Assembly (NCBI GenBank): GCA_002842435.1
Contig: PHCX01000001.1
Span: forward strand, 1-64,000
DNA from: Betaproteobacteria bacterium HGW-Betaproteobacteria-1
GTDB lineage: Bacteria > Pseudomonadota > Gammaproteobacteria > Burkholderiales > Methylophilaceae
Reading direction: 5' to 3'
DNA length: 64,000 bases
Shown: positions 19,276 to 29,164 of the stretch, in pieces
Layout: each line of letters opens with the position of its first letter
Numbering within the stretch: the stretch's first letter is position 1
The notes under the pieces: generated by a model
What the model saw: only the letters and a program-made list of their open reading frames with translations
What the model was told of the DNA's origin: nothing
Databases searched by the model: none
Translations under genes and position numbers: made by a program

Positions 19276-19434
19276 TTTGCTTAATTGATTGAACAGCGCG
19301 TACTTTGCTTTGCAGTTCGACTGATGGGTAATGCACAAGCTGCGATAGGCTAAGCGACATTAGGTTTTATCGCATTTCGATTACCAGCGTACAGGTCAAA
19401 CGAGTTGCCTGTCTTCTGACTGAAAGGATAATTT

Positions 19435-21114
19435 ATGGCCATCACAGCGTCAGGTATCGCCTCAGGACTCGATGTCAATTCGATTGTGTCCCAGCTGGTA
19501 GCCGCAGAAAGCGGACAGCTGAATATCATTGCGGAAAAGAAAACCGCGCTGCAATCAAAGATCTCGGCTTTTGGCACACTGAAGAGTTCCCTGGCCAGCT
19601 TTCAGACTGCGCTTGCGAATTTATCGACCGCCAACAAATTCAATGTGCAAAGCACCACCATCAGCGATAACACCATTTTTTCAGCCACTGCCAATGGCAA
19701 GGCGACAAGTGGGGATTATGCCGTTACCGTGAGCCAGCTGGCACAGAGCCAGAAACTGGCAACAGCAGGATTTGCAAACAAGACCGATACTGTTGGTTCC
19801 GGCACACTCACCATCACGCTGGGCACTTATGACAGCGGGAGCAACAGCTTCACCGCCAACGCCGCAAAAACCCCGGTCGATATCGTCATTCCGGCTGGTA
19901 GCGATAGCCTTGAAAAAGTCCGCGATGCGATCAACAGCGCCAATGCCGGTGTCAGTGCCTCCATCGTCAACGATGGCAGTGCCAACGGCAACCGGCTGGT
20001 GATTACTTCCAAAGACTCCGGCACGGTCAACAGCATCAAGATCGAGGTCGCCGACGATGACGGCAATGCGCTCGACGACAGCGGCCTCTCAAAACTGGCG
20101 TTCGACCCGACGCTGGCAAGCGGCAGCGGCAAGAACCTGTCACAAGTGCAGGAAGCGAAAGATGCGTTGCTCAATGTGGACGGCATCGATATCGTCAAAT
20201 CCAGCAACAGCATCAGCGATGCCATCGAAGGCGTCACGCTCAACCTGCTGAAAACAAGCGGCGGCACAGCCGTCGGCCTCAATATCGCGACAGACACGGC
20301 AGCGATCGAGGCATCGGTGGAGGCATTTGTCAAAGCTTACAACGACCTCAACACCACGATCACCAACCTGACCAAATACAACGAGACCACCAAAAAAGGC
20401 TCGGCGCTGACAGGCGATGGAACGGCTCGCAGCATCGCCTCCAAGATCAAAACAACCTTGACTGGCAGCATCAACACTGGCGGCGCCTTGAGTTCGCTGT
20501 CGCAAATCGGGGTCGGGTTCAAGGCAGACGGAACCTTGTCCCTGGACAGCACCAAGCTGCAAGACAAGATTGCCACCAATTTTGAGGATATCGCCAAACT
20601 GTTTGCCACCAGCGCAACCGCATCAGATGCTCAGATCAGTTTTGTCGGCAACAGCAGTAAAACCCAGGCCGGGGTTTATGCCATCAACATCAGCGCGCTC
20701 GGCTCAGACGTAAGCGATGCCGCCGGTACGATTAACGGCGTTGCCGCTACGGGCGCAGGCACTACGCTCAAGGGCGGCGTGGGCGATGCGAGTGAAGGCC
20801 TGATTATCAATGTCGCCGGCGGTGCTTTGGGTGACCGCGGCACGGTGACTTTCAGTATCGGTTTCGCCGCGCAACTCAATAACCTGATTTCGGATTTCCT
20901 TGATGAAGAAGGCATCCTGACCAGCAAAACAGACGGCTTGAATGGCTCTGTCACCCGCCTGGATAAAGAAAAGGAAAACCAGGAGGCGCGTCTGGTATTG
21001 ATAGAAAAACGTTATCGGGCCCAGTTTACCGCGCTCGAAACACTGATCAGCAGCATGAACTCGACCAGTTCTTACCTTACTCAGCAGTTGGCTCAGTTTT
21101 CCGCCAACAACTAA
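19435..21114 (+). CDS. fliD: Flagellar filament cap protein FliD (HAP2)
   Basis: A 559-residue cap protein that sits at the filament tip and helps flagellin fold in place. The N-terminal motif GIASGLDVNSIVSQLVAAE and the C-terminal coiled region (LDKEKENQEARLVLIEKRYR ... LISSMNSTSSYLTQQL) define FliD. It is longer than the 468-residue E. coli protein, the extra length lying in the variable middle. RBS is AAAGGATAA. fliS follows 26 bp later, as usual. Confidence 0.96.
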   Translation: MAITASGIASGLDVNSIVSQLVAAESGQLNIIAEKKTALQSKISAFGTLKSSLASFQTALANLSTANKFNVQSTTISDNTIFSATANGKATSGDYAVTVSQLAQSQKLATAGFANKTDTVGSGTLTITLGTYDSGSNSFTANAAKTPVDIVIPAGSDSLEKVRDAINSANAGVSASIVNDGSANGNRLVITSKDSGTVNSIKIEVADDDGNALDDSGLSKLAFDPTLASGSGKNLSQVQEAKDALLNVDGIDIVKSSNSISDAIEGVTLNLLKTSGGTAVGLNIATDTAAIEASVEAFVKAYNDLNTTITNLTKYNETTKKGSALTGDGTARSIASKIKTTLTGSINTGGALSSLSQIGVGFKADGTLSLDSTKLQDKIATNFEDIAKLFATSATASDAQISFVGNSSKTQAGVYAINISALGSDVSDAAGTINGVAATGAGTTLKGGVGDASEGLIINVAGGALGDRGTVTFSIGFAAQLNNLISDFLDEEGILTSKTDGLNGSVTRLDKEKENQEARLVLIEKRYRAQFTALETLISSMNSTSSYLTQQLAQFSANN

Positions 21115-21140
21115 GAATTTGATACAAAAAAGGAATCACT

Positions 21141-21605
21141 ATGTTTGGGGCCATTAACAAAGGTGTCAGCGCATACAAGCGTATCGACCTGGAAACCGGT
21201 GTGGTCGATGCCGATCCACTGAGGCTGATCGTGATGTTATACGAAGGTGCGATTGAAGCTTGCCAGACCGGGCTGATGCACATGCGCAATGAAGATATCG
21301 TCAAGAAAGGCGAGGCGCTTTCAAAAGCCATCATGATTATCGAAAGCGGGTTGCGGCTCTCTCTCGACAGGAATGCGGGCGAAGACATTGCACAAAGCCT
21401 GGATGCGCTTTACGGCTACATGAGCAACCGTTTGTATGTGGGGCATCTGCAAAACAAGCCGGAGTATGTGCTGGAAGTCGTTAAATTGCTCAACGACCTC
21501 AAGGCTGCCTGGGTTGCCATCGCCGATGGCCAGGGCTCCACAACGCAGGCAATGCCGCAAGCCATCAATTATCAAAATCAACAAAACATGCCGGCGAAGG
21601 GCTAA
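21141..21605 (+). CDS. fliS: Flagellin export chaperone FliS
   Basis: A 154-residue helical chaperone that binds the FliC C-terminus and prevents early polymerisation in the cytoplasm. Typical features are the N-terminal YKRIDLETGVVDADPLRLIV, LYEGAIEACQTGL and later YMSNRLYVGHLQNKPE. A Gln-rich tail follows. It lies between fliD and fliT, with a two-base gap before fliT. Confidence 0.95.
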   Translation: MFGAINKGVSAYKRIDLETGVVDADPLRLIVMLYEGAIEACQTGLMHMRNEDIVKKGEALSKAIMIIESGLRLSLDRNAGEDIAQSLDALYGYMSNRLYVGHLQNKPEYVLEVVKLLNDLKAAWVAIADGQGSTTQAMPQAINYQNQQNMPAKG

Positions 21606-21607
21606 TA

Positions 21608-21958
21608 ATGACAAACCGCAATACAACATTGATGCTTTATGCCGATGTCGCAGGCATCAGCGAGCAAATGCTGGCAGCCACCCGGGCTGAGGATTGGGAA
21701 TTGCTGGAAAAGCTCGAGGCCGATTGTGCGGCCTGCATGAAAGACGTACGCGCAATGGATAAATCCGTGCCTTTGTCAAAAGACGAGCTGAAGCTGAAGA
21801 TTCAATATATCGAGAAGATCCTGGCGGCAGACAAACAGATCCGCTATCTGGTTGAACCCTGGATGGCCCGGCTTTCCGACCTGATGCACAGCGGCGGTAA
21901 CCGCCAGAAATTGCGCAACGCCTATGGAATGAATAACGGGCACCAGGGCGCACCCTGA
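21608..21958 (+). CDS. fliT: Flagellar chaperone FliT
   Basis: A 116-residue mostly helical protein in the standard fliDST order. In enterobacteria FliT is the FliD export chaperone and also inhibits FlhDC. Motifs are weak, as is normal for the family (EDWELLEKLEADCAACMKDV, IEKILAADKQIRYLVEPWM). The call rests on size, helical make-up and position. Confidence 0.85.
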   Translation: MTNRNTTLMLYADVAGISEQMLAATRAEDWELLEKLEADCAACMKDVRAMDKSVPLSKDELKLKIQYIEKILAADKQIRYLVEPWMARLSDLMHSGGNRQKLRNAYGMNNGHQGAP

Positions 21959-21960
21959 CC

Positions 21961-22923
21961 ATGTCAACCAAGCCTGCAATCTCGCCGGTCAACAACATCA
22001 GCCCGATAGCGCCGATGCATGTTATCGGGGATACGGCTGAAGAGCTTGGTTTTCGTTTCGAGCAACTCAATCTGGCGCAACTGAGCAAGGGGCAGTTGTA
22101 TCAAGGCAAAGTCGTGGCGCGGCTGGATGACCAGAGTTTTCTGGTAGCCCTTAACGGCAGCGCCATCAGAATGGCACTGGGCAAGGAGACGCATGTCGGT
22201 GAGTTCGTCTCTTTGCGTTATATGGGCGGTTTTCCCACCCCCACCTTTTTACTTTCTTCACAAGCGCCTTCCGTCAGCCACACCAGCATCAGCCCTTCTG
22301 CGCAGTTGATCAACCAGTTTCTCAATACCACCGATAACAAACAAACAACGAACCGCTTTGAAGCGCAACAATCGGTCACCAGTTCGCCTTTCAACCCGGT
22401 CGGTAAAATTGCATACGACCTCCGGCAGGCACTGGTCATGAGCGGCCTGTTTTATGAATCGCACCTGGCCGAATACTTGGTCGGTAAACGCCCCTTGTCC
22501 GCCATTCTGCAGGAACCGCAGAATCAGCCCGCGAGTACGCTGACCTCCCTGGTGCCGCAACAGCTGCAAACCCTGGAACAGCAGCGACTGCTGTGGCATG
22601 GCGAAGTCTGGCCAAGACAACAGATGGAATGGGAGATCAGCCGCCACGACCGGCATCACAATCAGCAGTATCCACAAGCAGCAGATACAGATGAAACCAT
22701 GATCAACAGCAGGATCACGCTTCATTTGCCACGGCTGGGGGAAGTCACGGCCAGCATCAGCCACGTCAACGGCCACATGCGTATTGAATTGCTTGCTGAC
22801 AAGGGGTCAACGCTGGCCCTGCTCAAGCAGCAAAGCCAGAAACTGGTGGAAAGCCTGGAGGCTTCCGGCCAGACCCTGGACCATCTAACGGTGCAAGCGC
22901 ATGAACACCCCGCACAACCCTAA
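21961..22923 (+). CDS. FliK-like hook-length control domain protein
   Basis: A 320-residue protein, second to the true fliK at 29165. The N-terminal third looks like a small beta domain (LSKGQLYQGKVVARLDDQSF), the middle is Gln-rich, and the C-terminal 100 residues resemble the FliK Flg_hook domain (ITLHLPRLGEVTASISHVNG, then LLADKGSTLALLKQQSQKLVE). It overlaps fhlB by 23 bp and lies 2 bp after fliT. The pairing of a FliK-like C-domain with an FlhB C-domain homologue suggests both touch the export switch; the role is inferred. Confidence 0.7.
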   Translation: MSTKPAISPVNNISPIAPMHVIGDTAEELGFRFEQLNLAQLSKGQLYQGKVVARLDDQSFLVALNGSAIRMALGKETHVGEFVSLRYMGGFPTPTFLLSSQAPSVSHTSISPSAQLINQFLNTTDNKQTTNRFEAQQSVTSSPFNPVGKIAYDLRQALVMSGLFYESHLAEYLVGKRPLSAILQEPQNQPASTLTSLVPQQLQTLEQQRLLWHGEVWPRQQMEWEISRHDRHHNQQYPQAADTDETMINSRITLHLPRLGEVTASISHVNGHMRIELLADKGSTLALLKQQSQKLVESLEASGQTLDHLTVQAHEHPAQP

Positions 22924-23179
22924 GCAGCAGGCGGTCGCATTGGCCTACGAAGCTGGCGATCTGGCACCGCATGTCGTCGCCAAGGGGCGCGGCCTGATCG
23001 CAGAGCAAATCATCGCGCGCGCCAAGGAACATGAGATCTTTGTGCATGAATCGAAGGAACTGGTGAACCTGTTGATGCAGGTAGACCTGGACGACCACAT
23101 TCCCCCTGCCCTCTATACCGCGATTGCCGAGATACTTGCCTGGCTGTATCAGATGGAAAACCAGACTTTGGGCAAGTAG
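22901..23179 (+). CDS. fhlB: FlhB C-terminal domain homologue FhlB
   Basis: A 92-residue protein matching the cytoplasmic domain of FlhB/YscU export-switch proteins: AVALAYEAGDLAPHVVAKGRGLIAEQIIARAKEHEIFVHES and so on along its length. It lacks the membrane domain, and the self-cleaving Asn-Pro-Thr-His site is absent (NPKQ occurs near the start instead). Similar genes in other bacteria are called fhlB or YlqH and can partly substitute for FlhB-C. It overlaps the end of the FliK-like gene. Confidence 0.85.
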   Translation: MNTPHNPKQQAVALAYEAGDLAPHVVAKGRGLIAEQIIARAKEHEIFVHESKELVNLLMQVDLDDHIPPALYTAIAEILAWLYQMENQTLGK

Positions 23180-23185
23180 TTTTAG

Positions 23186-23357
23186 CCACAGAGTACCCGC
23201 ATGGGGCATGTCCGCCACCAATGGCGCTGAAGCGCCTATTGTTGGCGCCACACAGAGGAAAAGCGGATTGCGCTGTATTGGGAGGGTCACCTGACAAGCG
23301 GGAATATGCCCCCGACAATCTCTGGGGTTTTCTCTGTGCGCTCTGTGAACTCTGTGG
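23186..23357. repeat. Intergenic repeat region with CACAGAG / CTCTGTG motifs
   Basis: Between the convergent ends of fhlB and fliE. CACAGAG occurs at 23187 and 23251, and its complement CTCTGTG occurs three times at exact 9-bp spacing (23332, 23341, 23350). The whole is bounded by CCACAGAG and CTCTGTGG in inverted order. It also contains the small stem GGCGCTGAAGCGCC. Inverted CACAGAG-type repeats are common between bacterial genes; here they may act as a two-way terminator or a scattered repeat. No gene is seen. Confidence 0.5.
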
Positions 23358-23377
23358 TTTGAATTTCAGCTTCCAGT

Positions 23378-23740
23378 TTAAACCGGCATGTTCATGATGT
23401 CCTGATAGGCCGACACCAGCTTGTTACGTACTTGCACCGTGGCCTGAAACGAGATGTTGGCTTTTTGCCCGGCAATCATGACATCCGACAGGCTGACTTT
23501 GTCATCGCCCAGCACAAAGTTCTTGCCCAGCGTTTCTGCGTTCACTTGTGCGTTGTTAACGTGATTGAGCGAGGCTTTCAGGGCGGCGGCAAAATCCACT
23601 TTGCCGGTTTGTTGTGATTCTTTCAGTGCAGCCGGCCCGATAGCATTGATATTCATATTGCTTGCGGGATTTTGTGCTGCCGCCTTGAGTTGGGCAAGCA
23701 TGGACTGGATTCTGTTTGCGTCTATGGCTCCGGTATTCAT
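23378..23740 (-). CDS. fliE: Flagellar hook-basal body protein FliE
   Basis: A 120-residue FliE, the MS-ring/rod junction protein. The C-terminal half is diagnostic: VDFAAALKASLNHVNNAQVNAE, then VSLSDVMIAGQKANISFQATVQVRNKLVSAYQDIMNM split over the last 40 residues. It lies alone on the minus strand, divergent to fliF with a 175-bp shared control region. Confidence 0.95.
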   Translation of the reverse strand: MNTGAIDANRIQSMLAQLKAAAQNPASNMNINAIGPAALKESQQTGKVDFAAALKASLNHVNNAQVNAETLGKNFVLGDDKVSLSDVMIAGQKANISFQATVQVRNKLVSAYQDIMNMPV

Positions 23741-23915
23741 TGCTTTCTCGTCTACATTTTTATGACATGCTCAATTTAGCATTCCGGGCAAAATGAAATC
23801 CTCAAATTAAGCCGATGATTCCTCCTCTATTCCACCGATTGATATTTGTTGACCACCCCATAATGGCATTCAATAAGGGGAAACCCGATGCAACGAGTTT
23901 TGATGGGAGCGGCAA

Positions 23916-25559
23916 ATGGCAACAGCAGAAGTTTCGATGAATGGCGGTAGCGGACTTGCCCAAGCGGGCAAATCCTTGATGGGCGGCAAATTCATGCTGG
24001 CCATCGGCGCTGCTGCGGTCATCGCATTCATGACGGTAGTCTGGCTGTGGAGTCAGCAGCCTGATTATCGCGTTCTGTTCTCCAACTATTCTGACAAGGA
24101 TGGCGGCGCTGTCGTCGCTGCGCTTGAACAGATGAATATCCCTTTCAAATTTTCCGAAGGCGGCAGTGCCATCATGGTGCCTTCCAATCATGTACACGAG
24201 GCCAGGCTCAAGCTTGCATCACAAGGCTTGCCCAAAGGCGGCAACGTCGGTTTTGAATTGCTGGAAAACCAGAAATTCGGCGTTTCGCAATTCGTCGAAC
24301 AAGTGAATTTCCAGCGTGCACTGGAAGGCGAACTGGAGCGCAGCATCCAGTCGGTCGATACGATCCAGGTCGCCAGGGTGCACCTGGCCATCCCCAAAGC
24401 CAGTGTGTTCACCCGCGAGCAGAAAAAACCGACCGCTTCTGTTTTGCTGAACCTGCACGCCGGACGCAGCCTGGATAAAAGGCAGGTCAGCGCCATTGTG
24501 CACCTGGTCGCCAGCAGCGTGCCCGACCTGCCGATCGCCAATGTCACGGTGGTCGACCAGAACGGCAACCTGCTTTCGGATACCGGCAAGGATGGCATGT
24601 CGGATGGACTTGACCCGGCCAAGCTCAAATATATCGAGGATTTGCAACGCAATATCATCAAGCGTGTCGAGTCCATCATCATCCCGCTGGTCGGTGCGAA
24701 TAATGTGCGTGCCGAGGCCACTGCAGAAGTCGACTTTTCGACCATGGAACAAGCCGCAGAAATCTACAAGCCGAACCAGACACCGGGAGACATCACTGTA
24801 CGCAGCATGCAAAGCAGTGAAGCTAGCAGTTCCACCACGACGACAACAGGTGGTGTTCCCGGTGCATTGTCCAATCAACCTCCGGCACCTGCTACTGCAC
24901 CCCTTGTGGCTAACGAGCCTGCAGAAGCATCCACCGTCACCACGCCTGTCAGCTCACAAAAGAATGTGACGACCAACTATGAAGTCGACAAGACCGTGCG
25001 TTACGTGCAGCAACCCATGGGCGGCATCAAGCGCCTGACGGTTGCCGTGGTCGTCAATCACATCACCAGCGTGGATGCGAACGGCAAGACCGTCACACGC
25101 CCTCTGACCGATGATGAAAAAACCCAGATCAACGAGCTCGCCAAACAGGCCATGGGTTTCAATGCCGAACGCGGCGATTCATTGACCGTGGTCAACAACT
25201 CTTTCGTCAGTGCAGAACAGGAAGTCCTGCCCGAGATTCCTTTATGGAAGCAACCGGCAACCATCGAGATGGCCAAGGATGCCGGCAAGTTCCTGATCGG
25301 CCTGATAGTGATCCTGCTGCTCTACCTGCGCCTGCTTAAACCCATGGTGCGCACGCTGATCACGCCGGCTGCCCCCATGTTGCCGGCGCCGTCCGACGAT
25401 GGCGCGGTAGTCAAGCTGAGTAGTAATGAAAGTCTTGCGGCCAGAGGCCTGGGTGCCCAGGGTTATGAGGAGAATCTGGTCGTGACCAAGCAGATCGCCA
25501 AGGAGAATCCGAAATTGGTCGCCAATGTAGTGACATCATGGGTCAGCGGCAATGGTTGA
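23916..25559 (+). CDS. fliF: Flagellar MS-ring protein FliF
   Basis: A 547-residue inner-membrane ring protein, close to the E. coli length (552). A first membrane helix lies near residues 26-45 and a second near 450-470 (FLIGLIVILLLYLRLL). The ring-building region includes EGGSAIMVP and the YscJ-like QVNFQRALEGELERSI. The C-terminal tail binds FliG. The start has RBS GGGAGCGGCAA. Its last bases overlap fliG by 8 bp. Confidence 0.97.
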   Translation: MATAEVSMNGGSGLAQAGKSLMGGKFMLAIGAAAVIAFMTVVWLWSQQPDYRVLFSNYSDKDGGAVVAALEQMNIPFKFSEGGSAIMVPSNHVHEARLKLASQGLPKGGNVGFELLENQKFGVSQFVEQVNFQRALEGELERSIQSVDTIQVARVHLAIPKASVFTREQKKPTASVLLNLHAGRSLDKRQVSAIVHLVASSVPDLPIANVTVVDQNGNLLSDTGKDGMSDGLDPAKLKYIEDLQRNIIKRVESIIIPLVGANNVRAEATAEVDFSTMEQAAEIYKPNQTPGDITVRSMQSSEASSSTTTTTGGVPGALSNQPPAPATAPLVANEPAEASTVTTPVSSQKNVTTNYEVDKTVRYVQQPMGGIKRLTVAVVVNHITSVDANGKTVTRPLTDDEKTQINELAKQAMGFNAERGDSLTVVNNSFVSAEQEVLPEIPLWKQPATIEMAKDAGKFLIGLIVILLLYLRLLKPMVRTLITPAAPMLPAPSDDGAVVKLSSNESLAARGLGAQGYEENLVVTKQIAKENPKLVANVVTSWVSGNG

Positions 25560-26547
25560 AGATAACATCACAAAAGGCGCCATCCTCATGCTGGCGCTGG
25601 GCGAAGAAGAGGCTTCTGAAGTCATGAAGCATTTGAGCCCGCGCGAGGTGCAGAAACTGGGCGCCGCCATGACCACAATGAAGACCATCGGCCATGATGA
25701 AGTCGAATCCGTGCTGAACGAGTTCCTTGCGACCGCCAGCCAGAACACTTCTCTTGGCCTGGATTCGGACGATTACGTACGCTCCGTACTGAATCGCGCA
25801 TTGGGCGAAGACAAGGCTTCAAGCCTGCTCAGCCGGATTATCCAGGAACGCGACTCCAGCGGCATCGAAAGTCTGAAATGGATGGATGCGCTGACCGTCG
25901 CGGAATTCATCAAGAATGAACACCCGCAGATCATCGCCACCATTCTTGTGCATCTCGAACGTGACCAGGCCTCCGAAGTACTCAGCCATTTCACCGAACG
26001 CCTGCGCCACGACGTGATGTTGCGTATCGCCACCCTCGATGGCGTCAAGCCAACCGCATTGAAGGAATTGAACGATGTGCTGACCAAATTGCTCAGCGGC
26101 AATGAGAACCTCAAGAAGAAGAACCTGGGCGGCATCAAGGCCGCTGCGGAAATCATGAATTACATCAGCGGCGAGCAGGAAACAGCACTGATGGATGCGC
26201 TTAAATCCTACGATGACGATATGGCACAGAAAATCATGGATGAGATGTTTGTCTTCGATGACATTATGGAGATCGACGACAAGGGCATACAGACCATATT
26301 GCGCGAAGTGCAATCCGACAGCCTTATTCTTGCGCTCAAAGGTTCGACTGCCGAATTGCGTGAAAAAGTCTTCAAGAACATGTCCACACGCGCCGCCGAG
26401 ATGATGCGCGAAGACCTGGAAAGCAAGGGCCCGGTACGCTTGTCCGAGGTGGAGGCGCAACAAAAACAAATCCTGCAGATCGTTCGCAGGCTCGCCGACG
26501 AAGGCCAGATCATGATAGGCAAGGGAGGCGAAGACACCTATGTCTGA
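25552..26547 (+). CDS. fliG: Flagellar motor switch protein FliG
   Basis: A 331-residue switch protein, the same length as in E. coli. It joins the MS ring (FliF tail) to FliM and takes torque from MotA. Armadillo-like middle and C-terminal domains are present, with EHPQIIATILVHL and the torque helix region VFDDIMEIDDKGIQTILREV. It overlaps fliF and fliH by 8 bp each, an arrangement typical of coupled translation. Confidence 0.97.
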   Translation: MVEDNITKGAILMLALGEEEASEVMKHLSPREVQKLGAAMTTMKTIGHDEVESVLNEFLATASQNTSLGLDSDDYVRSVLNRALGEDKASSLLSRIIQERDSSGIESLKWMDALTVAEFIKNEHPQIIATILVHLERDQASEVLSHFTERLRHDVMLRIATLDGVKPTALKELNDVLTKLLSGNENLKKKNLGGIKAAAEIMNYISGEQETALMDALKSYDDDMAQKIMDEMFVFDDIMEIDDKGIQTILREVQSDSLILALKGSTAELREKVFKNMSTRAAEMMREDLESKGPVRLSEVEAQQKQILQIVRRLADEGQIMIGKGGEDTYV

Positions 26548-27199
26548 TATCAATCTGCCGAAAGAGGCACAAGACGAATATCAACGCTGGGAGATGTCCA
26601 CTTTATCGGCTGAGGGCAAAACACATTCCAGGAAAGTGGAACGTGCAAAACCCAAAATCCCTGATGAATTGGCACAGATCCTTGAAAACGCACGCATCGA
26701 AGCCTTCAAGAAAGGCTATACAAATGGCATGAAGGAAGGTTATGAGGCTGGCTTGCAGAAAGCCGCCGACCATGAAAAAACCATTGCCGATCTTGCCAGG
26801 GCTTTCACCGGTTCGTTAAGGGAAGCGGATGAGAAAATTGCAGAGGAATTACTCTCGCTTGCGCTGGATATTGCCAAAGCCATGCTCAAGACCAGCCTCA
26901 ACACCGACCACAATCGCGTGCTTGCGGTCGTCAAGGAGTCGATTCGCTATCTGCCCACGGTGAAGCAGCCAGCACGCATTCTGCTCAATCCGGCAGATGC
27001 CGAGACGGTGAAATTGAACCTGGCCGAGGAACTGGCCGAAGGCGGCTGGCTGATTATCGAGGAGCAAGCGATAGAGCGCGGCGGTTGCATGGTGGAAACA
27101 CCCAGCAACCAGATCGACGCTACCAATGGCGTGCGCTGGAAGCGTATCAGCAATGCCTTGGGACAACCCAGCGAATGGCTGAATGAGAGCGATGCCTGA
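26540..27199 (+). CDS. fliH: Flagellar export apparatus stator FliH
   Basis: A 219-residue FliH that holds the FliI ATPase at the export gate and regulates it. The central segment [15 protein letters not shown] shows the family GxxxG-type pattern, followed by a coiled region and the C-terminal domain ([44 protein letters not shown]). It overlaps fliG upstream and shares one base with the fliI start. Confidence 0.93.
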   Translation: MSDINLPKEAQDEYQRWEMSTLSAEGKTHSRKVERAKPKIPDELAQILENARIEAFKKGYTNGMKEGYEAGLQKAADHEKTIADLARAFTGSLREADEKIAEELLSLALDIAKAMLKTSLNTDHNRVLAVVKESIRYLPTVKQPARILLNPADAETVKLNLAEELAEGGWLIIEEQAIERGGCMVETPSNQIDATNGVRWKRISNALGQPSEWLNESDA

Positions 27200-28605
27200 T
27201 GCCGGCCGATACCACACATCTGCAGCGCTGGAACAGCCACTTGCAGGATTGTGGCGAGCTGCTCAAACTCACTGAGTCGCTGGAGATCTCGGGCCGTGTG
27301 ACACGACTGACAGGGCTGGTGATGGAAGCTGTCGGCATCAAACTGCCTGTCGGTAGCGCCTGCACGATACCCTTGCCGGATGGCAGGAAAATCGAGGCGG
27401 AAGTCGTCGGCTTCGATGGCGACAGGTTGTTACTGATGCCACAAGGCAGCATCGAAGGCATAGTGCCGGGGACCCGGGTTTTTCCTCTGGAAGTCACGGA
27501 ACACATACCGAAACCGGGCAGTGCAAATCATCCGCGCAGGCGGGCTGCAGACCGTGCACGGCACTTGCCGGTCGGTATCGAACTGCTGGGGCGGGTACTG
27601 GATGCCGCAGGCATGCCGCTGGACGATCTCGGCCCGCTCAAGACACGCAATGTTGCACCGCTCAACACGCGACAGATCAATCCGCTGTCGCGCGCACCGA
27701 TTACCGAGGCGCTTGACGTTGGCGTTCGCGCTATCAACAGCATCCTGACCGTCGGACGCGGACAACGCATGGGCCTGTTCGCAGGTTCCGGCGTCGGCAA
27801 GAGCGTGCTGCTCGGCATGATGGCGCGCTACACCACGGCCGATGTCATCGTCGTCGGCCTGATCGGCGAACGCGGTCGTGAAGTGAAGGAATTCATCGAA
27901 CAGATTCTCGGTGAGGAAGGACTCTCCCGCTCCGTGGTCATTGCAGCGCCTGCCGATGCTTCGCCATTGATGCGCCTGCAGGGCGCCAGCTATGCCACCA
28001 GCATTGCCGAAAATTTCCGCAATCAGGGCCGGCATGTATTGCTGATTATGGATTCGCTCACCCGCTATGCCATGGCGCAACGCGAAATTGCCCTGGCGAT
28101 TGGCGAACCGCCTGCGACCAAGGGCTACCCGCCTTCCGTCTTTGCCAAGTTACCGGCATTGGTGGAACGCGCAGGCAACGGCAAAACCGGTGAGGGTTCG
28201 ATTACGGCTTTTTACACGGTATTGACGGAAGGCGACGACCAACAGGACCCGATTGCCGATGCCGCACGCGCCATTCTCGATGGACACATTGTGCTTAACC
28301 GCTCACTGGCGGAAGCGGGACATTACCCTGCCATCGATATCGAGCAGTCGATCAGCCGTGTGATGGTCAACATTACCGGCAAGGCGCATCAAAAAGCCGC
28401 CTTGAGACTGAAACAACTGAATTCGCGCTACACCCGCAATATCGACCTCATTAACGTAGGCGCATACGAGGCAGGTTCGGACCCTGTTCTCGATGAGGCC
28501 ATTGGCAAACACGAAGAAATCGCCGCTTTCCTGCAGCAGGATATCAATGAGCGGGCAGACATCGACCACAGTATCCAGCAGCTTTCAACGTTGCTGGAAG
28601 CCTGA
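27199..28605 (+). CDS. fliI: Flagellar export ATPase FliI
   Basis: A 468-residue F1-beta-like ATPase that drives unfolding and entry of export substrates. It has Walker [14 protein letters not shown], the segment [15 protein letters not shown], Walker B-like [13 protein letters not shown] and [15 protein letters not shown]. It starts on the last base of the fliH stop (TGATG). fliJ follows 67 bp later. Confidence 0.97.
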   Translation: MPADTTHLQRWNSHLQDCGELLKLTESLEISGRVTRLTGLVMEAVGIKLPVGSACTIPLPDGRKIEAEVVGFDGDRLLLMPQGSIEGIVPGTRVFPLEVTEHIPKPGSANHPRRRAADRARHLPVGIELLGRVLDAAGMPLDDLGPLKTRNVAPLNTRQINPLSRAPITEALDVGVRAINSILTVGRGQRMGLFAGSGVGKSVLLGMMARYTTADVIVVGLIGERGREVKEFIEQILGEEGLSRSVVIAAPADASPLMRLQGASYATSIAENFRNQGRHVLLIMDSLTRYAMAQREIALAIGEPPATKGYPPSVFAKLPALVERAGNGKTGEGSITAFYTVLTEGDDQQDPIADAARAILDGHIVLNRSLAEAGHYPAIDIEQSISRVMVNITGKAHQKAALRLKQLNSRYTRNIDLINVGAYEAGSDPVLDEAIGKHEEIAAFLQQDINERADIDHSIQQLSTLLEA

Positions 28606-28672
28606 GTAGCCAGACAAGAGCGAATCAGATAAAAGCAAATCGGATAAAAAAGCCAGACAAGGGCAGAAAAAC

Positions 28673-29128
28673 ATGACAAAGCAGATATCCAGCGCCATTC
28701 ACACCCTGATCGAGATCGCCATCAAGGAATCCAATCAGGCTGCCGAAGCATTGGGCAATGCCAACAAGCTGCTGAAAGAGAGTGAGAAGAATCTCAATAT
28801 GCTGCTGGATTACCGCAACGACTATACCAACCAGCTTGCACAGAACTCACAAAAGGGCTTGTTCGCCGAGAGCTACCAGAACTTTCAAAGCTTCCTGGCA
28901 AAACTGAATCAGGCCATCACCGGTCAGCAGGCCGTAGTGGAGACCTGCAGGCAAAAGGTCGCTGACCAACGGAAATACTGGCAGGAATGCGAACGCAAAA
29001 AACTCTCTTATGGTGTGCTCGTCACGCAGGCAGAAACCAGGGCACATCGCGCAGAACTGAAAAAAGACCAGAAACTGATGGATGAACACGCCCTGCGCCA
29101 GAGCATGAAAAAAGCGCATTCACGCTAA
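28673..29128 (+). CDS. fliJ: Flagellar export protein FliJ
   Basis: A 151-residue predicted coiled coil, charged and rich in Gln, Lys and Glu, the FliJ pattern of two long helices that insert in the FliI ring. Length matches E. coli FliJ (147). Order fliI-fliJ-fliK is standard. Confidence 0.92.
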   Translation: MTKQISSAIHTLIEIAIKESNQAAEALGNANKLLKESEKNLNMLLDYRNDYTNQLAQNSQKGLFAESYQNFQSFLAKLNQAITGQQAVVETCRQKVADQRKYWQECERKKLSYGVLVTQAETRAHRAELKKDQKLMDEHALRQSMKKAHSR

Positions 29129-29164
29129 TCGAATATCAAGTATATGAGAAACCAGAAGGAATCC

